Assembly (NCBI GenBank): GCA_030077755.1
Contig: JAQJZZ010000010.1
Span: forward strand, 4,836,001-4,900,000
Length of the DNA stretch: 64,000 nt
Reading direction: 5' to 3'
From: Filosporella fistucella
Taxonomy: Eukaryota > Ascomycota > Leotiomycetes > Helotiales
Shown: in pieces, positions 32,775 to 43,204 of the stretch
How positions within the stretch are numbered: position 1 is the stretch's first letter
Layout: every line of letters begins with the position of its first letter
Made by a program: the position numbers and the translations under genes
Notes under the pieces: generated by a model
Told to the model about the DNA's origin: nothing
Seen by the model: only the letters and a program-made list of their open reading frames with translations
Databases searched by the model: none

Positions 32775-35700
32775 TCAAGCCTTATCCTCGTCATAAATAC
32801 CAACGACATCTCCAACTCCAGAGCTTCGAGCTCTTACACGAGATGCAATTGCCGACCGCGCTCCTCTAAACCACCCTTGCACTCTAGCCTTTAGCCTTTG
32901 TCTTTGCAATTTTTCTGTAAAACGCCGCATAGGCTTTCCATCAGTACTTGCTCGGGCATGGATGTTTGGCGTGGACATGTTAGCCGTTGGTGTCACTTCA
33001 GATCCATTCCGGTCCTTCCAGGTGATATCATCATAGGATTGTGCTCCTCCTCTAGTGGCGTACGGGACCGCAATTCTCGCCTTGAGATTAGAGAGTCGTC
33101 CCCTTAGACTGTGGTATCCGTGAGCTTGCGAGCTGTCATCTGAAAATACACTGCGAACTTCATTTGCTCTCATTGGATTGTAGCCATGGTGAGACGGAAC
33201 CTCAGAATTCGGAGTACCATGTCTATTCATCTGGCTCAAAATTGGTGTGGACATCGAGTTTGTATCATCTTCGTATGCATGATTGCTATTTGCGCTCGTC
33301 TTTCTCGAATGAAGATGCTTACTGACTTGGCGGAATATATTGTCAATGCCAGTGGGAGTGCTGAACAGATCTCTTGGACTGTGCAGATTGAAATTGGTGG
33401 AAGGCGTTGTTTCATTGTCACGAACTACTCTAATGGTGCCTTGCGTGGACTCCGAAGCTCTGGTGACCCTCAACTTGAACATTGGCTGCTTCGTGTTTCC
33501 AGTACTGCCTTCTGGCGTCATAGGAAGGCGAACATGCGGGGTCTGGGTTGCCCAAGGATAGCTCTCTTCAAGATTCCAGGGTCTTGAGCCTGGGGGCGAC
33601 ATGGGTCGAAAAGTAGCCGAGTTTCTCATCTTGAGCTTTAACTTCGGAGGCGATTGTTGAATTGTTAGTGCATTTTGTGTTGTTGAGCCCTTGATCTCTT
33701 GAACCATACTTTTTGACGCCTTCAGTGCCATCGCCTCTGTAGGCGTCTCTGCCACCTTCAACACGCTCACTGACTCAGTGGTGTTTATCTCACCTCGTGT
33801 TTCAAACGGGTTGCCTTTGGTGTCCAACGGGAGAGGTGAAAATTGATCAGCCTTCCTACTATCGAGAGATAACAAATGTCGTGGGCCATTCTCTCTTGGT
33901 AAAGTATCTGATGGAATAGGCGGGAGTGCTTTCATCAGTTGCGGAACGCTATTTTTCAGCTTCAGTTGCCTCGCTGGGGATATCGGCTTTGGTGCTAGCA
34001 AAGGGGTTTTTGAACGAGATGCGATATTTCTATGAATTTGATGACTGAAATTGGGAACTTCGCCGAGTCCACCGGCTCTGGCGGTGACCGGTTCCAATCC
34101 TTGGCCACTGACATTGTGCTGTTGTCGTCTGAGTGGCTGGATTCGAGAACCACCTCGCTCATCTCGTGGCCTCTGCTCGCTTTTAGAAGATTGAGGAGGA
34201 GTGATGCGTCGCGGCAATGATGCTTTATGTAAGAGGTTCTCATCTGGTAGCGTAGGCGAGCTCATAGGAGTCCTTCCGAGTGGGATAGAGCTGCAACACT
34301 CACCCTTCTTGTCCATATCTCTCACAATATCCAGCAGATCAGTCAGCCCAGTGTTTATGGATGTGAATCCGCTAGACCGAACTTTGGTCCTAGGCGAATT
34401 GATTAAAGTCTGTTTCTGAGTATCTTTTTCATCTATAAGCTTGTGGTCTTTAGGCGAAAGCTGTGTAAATTCATGGGAATCGCGGCTTCCTCCTCGAGTG
34501 TCTTGACGATCGTTCCATGGATTCGTGCCGCTGGGTCCATCAATTTGTGATGTGGAAGTCGGGAGCTTCACATCTAGAGTATATGAAGATACAACAGAGG
34601 CACGAGTATCCTGTCCCCGGCTTCTTGAAGAGTTTTGTATAATGCCATCCTCCTCCGAGCTAGGCGCATCATTCTCGCCGGCTTTTGGTACACTGATTTC
34701 AAAGGTTGTCGAGGTTGGAAGCCCAAATGCTTCTTCAACATGACTACTCAATTCACGTGCTCCGTAACCCAAACCCGAAAGCCTAATAACTTTTGTGTCT
34801 CGCTTGGAGGTTTCGGAATGTGCCTGTGCATCATTTGATGCAGGCTTGGTAGATCGTATTGGTGTTGCTGGCGTAACGACACCTGTCCAAGAACCGGTTG
34901 CTGAACTTCGACGTTCAGGATACTTCACGGGCACAGGCGTTGATGAGTTGGAATGTCGAGCATTGTTGATGTCATTTGATTCTGCGCAGAGAGCATCCAG
35001 TGGTGGTGGACCTTCAGCACTCATAGGGCGGTCTTCAGGAATTGTTTTCTCAATTCGAAATGGTGGAGGTGGGTCGAAGGTTTCTGGCCGTCTGTCCTCT
35101 TCGACTTCGAAATCCTCAGTATAATCATAGTACAATGGAGATGGTGGGTGAAGCTTTCCGGGAGTTGTTGCGACTGAAGGAGCAGGAACATTACAGTATA
35201 GATTGACCGTAGAGGCGAGACTGAATGTGCTCCGAGCTGGCGACGTATTGACAGACCCAGTTGTGGTTCTCCGGGAAGAATCGTTGAACGATGACCCATT
35301 GCTTTGTGGAACAAGTGGACTAGATGACCGACGAGGAGAAGACTGTTGACTCAAAAGAGAAGGCGTGGATCTATTTGCTTCGGCTCTCAATAATCCAGGC
35401 GGCCTACGCTTACGTGCATAAAGAGATGATGGTGAAGAAGTATTGTAACCAGCTCCCTAAGAAACTCGTCAGAATCTACCGCATGGTTAAGATGCCACAG
35501 GTTCAGAAAGACTCACACCAGGGAAACGCTCAATCTCTGCACGTCGGCTATAATCAACCAAGCCTCCATCTGTCAAAGCTGGAGAAGAAGGGCGGAAACC
35601 GGGACGCTTGAGACGAGCTGGGTATGCGAAAGGAGACCTTGGACGTTGCACGAGAGGATCCGCTTGACTTCGAAGGCTTGCATATGATCGATGATTGGAT

Positions 35701-36197
35701 AATGTATAAGAGGAATATGATGTTTGGGTCATTGAATATGAGCGATAATCTGGGTCTTCAAATCCTCGGCCACCAGACTTCTGACTGGCAGTCTCATACA
35801 TCGAAACCACCTCGGATCCGACATCCTTGGCATACGAGGGAAGTCGTCGTCGATCGTCGATGACAGGTACTCCGTATGGCTGAAAAGTTTGCCTAGGTTT
35901 TTGGGGTCCATTCTCATTAAAGCCGCCGCCCAGTCGACGAGGAGTACTTGCAGACTGGGGAACTCGAGATGGTTTGATAGAGAACATACCAATGTCCCCA
36001 GTTTCGGTTGTAGTCTTTAACATACTTTCGAGAGCCTTAGAAACCCCCAAAGGGGATCTGTTCTCGTTTCCGGCTCTGGGACTTGGTCCATTTTGAACCA
36101 ACCCTTTATCACTGACGATTCGAGGTCTTGTTGCATAACTGTCGCTGAAACCCCTGGCGCGACCGGCAGGATGTGAAATCGGGGTAACGGCCTCCAT
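32775..36197 (-). CDS. Large low-complexity protein of unknown function (1120 aa)
   Basis: Two exons, 36197-35517 and 35456-32775, separated by a 60-nt intron with a GTGAGT donor and TTAG acceptor, give 3363 nt (1120 residues). The start chosen is the first ATG of the frame (MEAVTPISHPAGR). Most of the protein is Ser/Pro/Arg-rich and probably disordered, with many SPR and TP motifs that could be kinase targets. More ordered pieces are VIRLSGLGYGARELSSHVEEAFG, cited here only as residues near 430, a DLFSTPTGIDNIFRQVSKHL segment, and a basic C-terminus (KLQRQRLKARVQGWFRGAR) that could be an amphipathic membrane- or nucleic-acid-binding helix. I do not recognise a family. It is divergent from the PDI gene. 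Confidence 0.75.
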
Positions 36198-38042
36198 TTC
36201 CCGTATCCACAATCAGACAAGAGGAACTGTGCTGCAGTGAAGGGACACCTAGTATCATCCGGTCGAGGTCTGTCTGGATTGCATGTTCAACCCTACAGAC
36301 GGCTCACAAACTCGTGAAAGATGCAGATGACTATCTCGAAGGGGAGACGAAAATGAAGCTGGAAATCTGGAAAGAATGAGGTCCTAGAATTGAGCATTCT
36401 GGGAAGAGGTTACAATTTGGAGAGGAAAGAACTTGGCGAGGCGGGATCGACTTCATTTTCAAAAAGGAAGTCGCGACAGTGGAATGACAAACCCCATTAG
36501 ATGGATCCTAACAGAAAACTACCAATGTTCCAAAAGGAGAAAACATATATAGACTGATATACACAGCAATCTCACCTACTGCTCCCGCACGAGATATCAT
36601 CGCAGCCCAAGTAATGAATGGTGATGTAGTTCGGCTTTCCTATCCTCAAAATACAAGCAACAAAAATCCAGGATGGCCTCCCAACAGCTGTTCCGACAGG
36701 GGTTAGCTAGACTATAGAGTTTACGGTGTACTTATCACCACCTGCCAAAGTTCAGACTGCGGATATTGTAAAATTATTCCTTAGCAACAATTGTGCTTTG
36801 CTTTTGAGGATTGGGGCATTGCTTTGCTGAGCAAAAAGGCCCACCCACTGCAAGTCTGTGATAACAAGAAAGAATTGGGAATTAGGAATGGTACTTCGCA
36901 CTAACGAAATGAACTCAACTCCTCAAAATTTGAGCCTCGAATCCTGTGTGAGCCACATCTAGGTATCGATGGACTTTCAAAATAGACGACATGCAGTTAT
37001 TATGAAATATCTAGAAATCCACATATTACCCAGCTTTCAATGACTAGCGACGACAACATCCGACATCCGACTGAAAGATAGCCCTAAGAGGACTTCTCTG
37101 GAGAGGTAAATTAGTACTAGAAGACAGATCTATGTTATATCTCCCCAATTTTCCATGCCTTCGGAAGGTAAGGTTCCTTGAAGAAGGGTAATCAAGCCGA
37201 CGGAAAATCTACGTCTAAGCTTACAAGCACATTGAACCTCCGTGACTACAGGCGACGTGGCTACTCAATCACAAACATGCTTGTAAAAGAGAGACGCTGT
37301 GAGAGCTCTTAGAGATTACCGATCCAGAAGTACATGAAGACTGACCATGCCGCCAAGATCGATGCTCTCCTGAGGACAGATTAAGGCCATGCATCCTGGC
37401 CTCCTTGATTCAATATAGGGAATAGACACGATTGCCCGAATAATAATGGCAGACCCTTGATTAAATCGATGCAGGCGAGCTGAACAAAGAATCATTTCAA
37501 CGAGGTCTCCGTGGCTAAATTCTCTTTTGCAGTGGCACGAGGGAAGGATTTGGGATGAAGAGACGTTGTCCTCTCACATTAATAAGAATAAATGCAGATC
37601 TGGAGGAGCTGCAGCACTATCCTGCACTATCTAGGAAACCAACCCTGTAAATCCGTCTCGCAATCCTTCGTTTAAAGCCCCTTTTCAGCTCTTTCGCGCT
37701 ACCATTTTGAAGACAGCGTGTTCTGATCTCTGATTAATCATGAGGCGAGAGGGCGGGGTGTAGTGGTGTTAAATTTAGCGATAACTGGGCTGAGCCGGAT
37801 GCAATAAAGGGACAGATCTACTTCTTATCCAACTCAACTTTTTCCTCCCTCAACCAACTCACTTTCTTTCACCACAATCAAAGAGGTATGTATTGACATT
37901 CACTGCTCCAGCAATCCTGCGATTATTTCTTGCTATTCGGCAGATATATCCCTCTTGCGACTCGCCATATCTCCTACCCATACCAAACCCTCTGACGCTT
38001 TGACATAGGACCGCCCCATTCCACCTCAAAAAGATATTCGAT
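36198..38042. other. Divergent intergenic region between the 1120-aa protein and PDI
   Basis: About 1.8 kb without a supported ORF. The PDI-proximal part has a pyrimidine-rich stretch (37830-37875) and a probable 5'-leader intron: GTATGT at 37887 and an ACATAG acceptor near 38008. A CGACGTGGC sequence at about 37253-37261 resembles the core of unfolded-protein-response elements, but one copy is weak evidence. Confidence 0.4.
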
Positions 38043-39860
38043 ATGCGGACCTTCACAACATTGGCCCTTGGCCTTGTCAGCGCAGCTGTCGCCTCAGCCT
38101 CAGATGTCTCTGTCCTTACAAAGGATACATTTTCAGATTTCGTGAAGGAGAATGATTTGGTTCTTGCAGAGTGTAAGCTATAACCCAGCCTCGGCCCAAT
38201 TCCATTCCACAGTTCTCAGCTAACATTTTTCAGTCTACGCAGTACGTGTCTATTGATCACACATAATATATTAACATTGCTAACGTTATGTTTCTCAATT
38301 CAGCCATGGTGGTAAGTAGTTTTACAGGATACCTACATAGAGAGCAGATTACTAATTGGTATTCAGTGGCCACTGCAAAGCTCTTGCACCTGAATACGAG
38401 GAGGCGGCAACCACATTGAAGGAGAAGAACATCAAGCTCGCCAAGGTGGACTGCACAGAGGAGGCCGATCTCTGCCAAAGCTTTGGCGTTGAGGGTTACC
38501 CAACTCTGAAAGTTTTCCGAGGTGCAGACAATGTTTCCCCATACTCGGGCGCCAGAAAGGCACCAGCGTAAGTTTTGATTCATTCAATTGGCTTTAGCAG
38601 TGATACTAAATTATGCGCAGGATTGTTTCGTACATGACCAAGCAATCGTTGCCAGCCGTTTCAATTTTGACTGCGGATACCCTCGAGGATTTCAAGACTG
38701 CCGATAAGGTTGTTTTGGTTGCATATTTCGATGCGGAGGACAAGACCTCGAACACTACATTCACAACTGTTGCTGAGAAGCTCCGTGACAACTACCTTTT
38801 CGGAGCCACCAGCGATGCTGCCTTAGCCAAGGCTGAGGGCGTAACTGTCCCATCTATCGTTCTTTACAAGTCATTCGACGAGGGCAAGAACGTCTACACC
38901 GAGGCTTTCGACGCTGAGACAATTGAGAAATTCGCTACCACCTCCTCCATTCCTTTGATCGGTGAGGTCGGCCCAGAGACATATGCCGGCTATATGGCCA
39001 CCGGAATTCCTTTGGCATATATCTTCGCTGAGACCGAAGAGGAGCGCACCACCATCTCAGCTGCTCTTAAGTCAATTGCTGAGTTGCACAAGGGCAAAGT
39101 CAGCTTTGCCACCATTGATGCTAAGGCGTTCGGAGCACACGCTGGTAACTTGAACCTCAAGGCCGACAAGTTCCCTGCCTTTGCCATCCAAGATACCGTT
39201 AACAACAAGAAGTACCCATTCGACCAAGAACTTGAGATCACCGAGGAGACCATTGGAAAGTTTGTTAAACAATTCGTTGATGGCACCATTGAGCCAAGCA
39301 TCAAGTCAGAACCAATTCCAGAGAAGCAAGAGGGTCCAGTCCAAATTGTCGTTGCAAAGAACTACGACGATATCGTTTTGGACGACGCCAAGGATGTCTT
39401 GATTGAGTTTTATGCTCCATGGTGCGGTCACTGCAAGGCTCTTGCCCCCAAATACGACATCCTCGCCCAGCTTTACGTCGATGGTGGTTTCACCGATAAG
39501 GTCACCATCGCAAAGGTTGATGCCACCTTGAACGATGTTCCTGATGAGATCCAAGGTTTCCCAACCATCAAGCTCTACAAGGCTGGCGACAAGAAGAACC
39601 CAGTAACCTATAGCGGAAGCCGTAGCATCGAGGATCTCATCAAGTTCGTCAAGGAGAATGGCAAGTACGAGGTTGAGGTTGCCTACGAGGAGGAGAGCGC
39701 AGAGAAGCCAGTTGTCGAGTCGATGGCTGAGCAAGCTGCTGCTGCTACTGAATCCGCAAAGAGCGCTGCTGAGGAGGCTACTGAGACCGCAAAATCTGCT
39801 GCCAGTGAAGCAACTGAGGCTGTCAAGTCTGCTGCAACTGAGGATCACGACGAGTTGTAG
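38043..39860 (+). CDS. pdi1: Protein disulfide isomerase, ER-resident
   Basis: Exons 38043-38172, 38234-38241, 38304-38311, 38367-38567 and 38621-39860 sum to 1587 nt (528 residues). A hydrophobic signal peptide (residues 1 to about 19) is followed by thioredoxin a, b, b' and a' domains with active sites APWCGHC at C49/C52 and C384/C387, and a C-terminal HDEL retrieval signal. It forms and rearranges disulfides of secretory proteins in the ER lumen. The second and third exons are each only 8 nt. Together with the exon edges they encode EFYAPWC, so the first active site is assembled across four exons. The Glu/Ala-rich C-terminal segment before HDEL is typical of fungal PDI. A 5'-leader intron is likely upstream. 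Confidence 0.96.
38234..38241 (+). other. 8-nt microexon of PDI
   Basis: TCTACGCA lies between a TTTTTCAG acceptor and a GTACGT donor. It supplies the end of Phe44 plus Tyr45 and Ala46 of the active-site strand. Skipping it alone would shift the frame. Confidence 0.88.
38304..38311 (+). other. 8-nt microexon of PDI
   Basis: CCATGGTG lies between an ATTCAG acceptor and a GTAAGT donor. It encodes Pro47, Trp48 and two bases of the catalytic Cys49 codon. Confidence 0.88.
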
Positions 39861-40300
39861 ATTGATCGATCGTTTAGCGCTTTCTCTTTTTTATCTGTAC
39901 TATCTACCCTGCAACTGGACAGCCAGAAAGGCACTGCAAAATGGGCTCTTTAGGTTGGGTCTTTGGGCCGTCGGATAATAAAATTGCTAGCAATTTCTGG
40001 ATTAAACATTATTTGAAACTTATATCAAAGCCATCTGTAATATTCCCGTGAAATGTGGTATCTGCGGGCCGAGTTTGCTGCCATGCTAAATGTGAAATGT
40101 ATGTGCCCCTTTCCGTACCATTTCGCTTGTGATATATTGCCGCAAAACTCCGGGGAAGTTATAGCTTGCCATCGCGAAAAGGGAACAACAAGCTTGCACA
40201 GGACCACTTCATATCAACACTCACGCAAGTCGCATCAATCCGCTAATTGATATTAATCTTTGGAACTTCGAACCTCGATCGATTATCTCATCCAGGAACA
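39861..40300. other. Spacer downstream of PDI
   Basis: About 440 bp of PDI 3' flank and promoter of the next gene. No supported ORF or motif. Confidence 0.5.
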
Positions 40301-40936
40301 ATGGCATCCCGTATTCTGTCTCCCGCTATGCGCACCATCTCCACTCCATCCGTTGCTCTCCGCAGCTCTCGAAGCTTTCAAACTTCAACTCGCAGATTCG
40401 CAGAAGCCGTAGCTCTGCCAGTCCGAAAGCCCGTAGGAGCATTCCGAGGGGGGTGAGTCTGATATTTCTTGATCCCTACATTCAAGAAGTACTTGCACTG
40501 CTGTCCATACTCTGACCATCTAGCAATTCGCTGTCCTAACCAGCGGACATCACCAACATCTGCTAATGCATCGCCTCACACCACCAGGTTCTCCTTTCAA
40601 ATCACAGTGCTAACTATTTTTGCTCTCATAGACTCTTCGGCTTCCTGCTCGGTAGCACACTTGCGGGTGCAGGTGTTTACTATTACATCCTGGAAGAATA
40701 CAAAGTATCGAACGAGCTATTAACGGAGGACATCTATGTGCGTCTTTGCATCTAGTCTCTCTGTGCAACTATATAGTAGATGACTCCGGAAGAGATGGGC
40801 CTTGATTGGGTTCTCGATAAATTTGGGCACTGGCTGACTAGTGATAATACAGAGCTTACAAGCTTCGGTGCAACGCGTGCACTCGTACGTTCAGACTTTG
40901 GAAGAAAAACTTGCTACGCTGGAAAAGAAGAAATGA
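40301..40936 (+). CDS. Small single-pass membrane protein, probably mitochondrial
   Basis: Exons 40301-40452, 40632-40737 and 40853-40936 sum to 342 nt (113 residues). The N-terminus is rich in Arg, Ser and Ala without acidic residues (MASRILSPAMRTISTPS), typical of a mitochondrial targeting sequence. A glycine-rich hydrophobic segment (residues about 51-70, LFGFLLGSTLAGAGVYYYIL) should span a membrane. The C-terminal exon forms a short coiled coil (LQASVQRVHSYVQTLEEKLA) ending KKK. This resembles a conserved small fungal mitochondrial inner-membrane protein of unknown function. Its third exon is easily missed because the second intron contains unrelated open frames. Phases join exactly (GG|A, then phase 0). 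Confidence 0.75.
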
Positions 40937-41288
40937 AGGGATTGAATTATGTGGTAATGATGGATAATGGGAGGGCAGATTGTGCAGGAATTGGCGGAGC
41001 GATATTTTCGGCCTGATGGAAAACATGGAATTTTCAAATTGGGCATGTACAACAGGTTCTCGATTTCACTGCTTTGTCGCTGCAACAAAATGAGATACCA
41101 AGCAGCAGATACATCTGTAAATGAACGATAACAGTCCTCATTGTAGTTGTTCGTCTACAAGATTGATGAAGCAATGTGATACCTGCCATTTTTCATCAGC
41201 CTTGCCTCGTCTCGGCATCAAATTATTTTGCCCTCAGCACGCGACTACTTTCACTTCCACAACACCACGTTCGTGAATTTATGACAGG
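40937..41288. other. Short spacer
   Basis: About 350 bp between two same-strand genes. No supported feature. Confidence 0.5.
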
Positions 41289-42247
41289 ATGATCAACTTT
41301 GGCGTGAGAGAAGTCGCCAATTCAGGGGCTGCTCCGGCTCCTGGATGGGCCTACGTCGCAGATACCGGAGCCAACTCCTCTTCCACAGCCTTACAGCCTT
41401 CCTCCCGCAAACGCGCTCGCAATCAACTTCCTGGCCACGAGACGACAGCACAGCAGGACGCAAAGATTCAGCGGCATATTGCTTCCCTCCAGCGCGATAA
41501 TTTCCGCGATGTCTCCATCCCCATTCCTGTTCGTCATCGAGACAATGCTGGAAGAGGTACGGTTCTCCCCCACGTCCCCTCCTCCAGAAGCATGCTGATG
41601 AACGAACAGCGAGTCACGGTAAAGGAACCACAGCCACAGTCCGCAAAATCTTACAATCACAAAAGACATTTGAGCACCATCTAGATGACTTCATCAACGG
41701 TGCCGTCCCAGCACTTCCCATCCTCGAAGCACCGAAACCTGCCCCAGCGACCCCCGCTGTCCGAGGAGGAGGCACACCACATCTCACCAGCAAAGGGACA
41801 CGCTCTCACAAGAAGAAAGATCCGAATGCAGTTCCTACACCTACGCCTCTCCGGAAAGTCTCTTCGGCTGCTCAACTGGCGGCAACGCCAGTAAAGACTG
41901 AGCCCAGCACGCAAGATGTAGAAATGAAGGATGTACCTTTGCTAGCTCAAGGGAATTCTACAATACCTGCTCCTCATCCGGGAGATAGCGATCCGCTATT
42001 GATATCAAGGATACCGGGTATGCCGTCGCAGGAAGAGATAGAAAAGCTGCTAGCGGCTCCTCCACTGACGTATATTGAAGCCCGAGGTCCTTTAGTGGAA
42101 GAAGATAGGAGGAAACCCCCCAGAAGGTTTTGTATGAATTGTGGATATTGGGGAAGAGTCAAATGTATGAGATGTGGAGGTCGGGTTTGTGCTCTTGAAT
42201 GTTTGCAGAAACATCAGGAAGACTGTTATGGACGATATGGGGCATGA
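41289..42247 (+). CDS. VPS71: HIT-type zinc finger protein, SWR1 complex subunit Vps71/Swc6-like
   Basis: Exons 41289-41556 and 41610-42247 give 301 residues. The C-terminal 38 residues are a zf-HIT finger: CMNC, CMRC, C-x3-C, then H and C in KHQEDC, the usual interleaved CCCC/CCHC pattern. The N-terminal part has a basic RKRARNQ patch and conserved SLQRDNFRDVSIPIP and QKTFEHHLDDF segments, as in fungal Vps71. The middle is Pro/Thr-rich and disordered. In yeast Vps71/Swc6 joins Arp6 and Swc2 in the SWR1 complex that deposits histone H2A.Z. The small intron joins G|CG in frame. Without it the ORF splits into two pieces. Confidence 0.88.
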
Positions 42248-43204
42248 GAAGAATAGTGCATTGGGCAGAGGGCATATGGATCAGAATGGGCAAAGAATGG
42301 AGTTATGGCGAAATTGGGCGAGGCCAATCTCGTATGGACGGCTTAGGAGGATATATGGGCAGAATTATACTGCTGTTAAGGATCTGAAAGTCTCTTGTAT
42401 CTACCCGTACCTCTTCCAGGAGGTTCATACTAACAGTACCTGAATGCAAATATTTACGAGATGTTGCGCAGAAAACGCAATACCGTGACAAGAATTAGAG
42501 ATCTTCATATCAGCAAGTCTTTTGTTGCATGCAGGTTTCGGCGAGAGTGTCCAACACGTCCCGGATATATAGGTAGGAACAGCTCAATCTTCCAACTCCG
42601 GATGTTAGTCTAGCCAAAGAGCATATCTTGAAAAGGGCATTTTGTTGCACGTCGTATCAGTCAAAAAGTCCAAGGACGCCCTGGACATGAATGGCACATC
42701 TCATTCTCCCAATTCTAGATATCGAATGTGGTCCAGCGGGATACATTGATATTGAAGAGAGATTTTGTTGCACGTCGTCTCCGCATAAAATGTCCAAATT
42801 ACCCTCGTCACAAATTGTGTTTTTTCAATCTCCCAGATGACCTTGAACCCACAAGTCTCTGCACAAATATTTTGTTGCATATCGCACTCGCATGAATTGT
42901 CCAAATTTCCCTGGTCACAGATGGGCCATCTCAATCTCCCGACTCAGGCTGGACAACGACATGCCCCAGGTGGTACAATTTAATCTCCAAGCCTTGATAG
43001 TACAATGAGAACTCAGATACGATGTGCAAGAAAGTATTTCTCCTATATCAATTCAAGGCATCTACTTGGACAAATTGAAAGTAGACCGCCCACACAACAC
43101 AGAAACTGATCTCATTCTTGCACAACGCCACCTTACCGTGATCCGTCAACAACTCTATTTGCCTAGCTATGAATGACACCAAACTATGGTTGCATCAAGT
43201 TTCG
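42248..43204. other. Convergent spacer between VPS71 and the kelch gene
   Basis: About 950 bp containing the degenerate tandem repeat described separately. ORFs of 60-112 codons here overlap the repeat or the antisense of the kelch gene. No gene supported. Confidence 0.5.
42520..42960. repeat. Degenerate tandem repeat, four units of 107-123 bp
   Basis: The anchor TTTTGTTGCA recurs at about 42520, 42640, 42763 and 42870. After each anchor the units share, in order, a CGTCGT-like or CGC..CTCG block, a GTCCAA block, CCCTGGTCAC or CCCTCGTCAC, and CATCTCA..CTCCC or CAATCTCCC. Identity is partial, so the array is old. Confidence 0.7.

Noticed and set aside
37253..37261. Possible unfolded-protein-response element upstream of PDI (CGACGTGGC)
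   Set aside because: A single partial match about 790 bp from the start codon is not enough to call a site.
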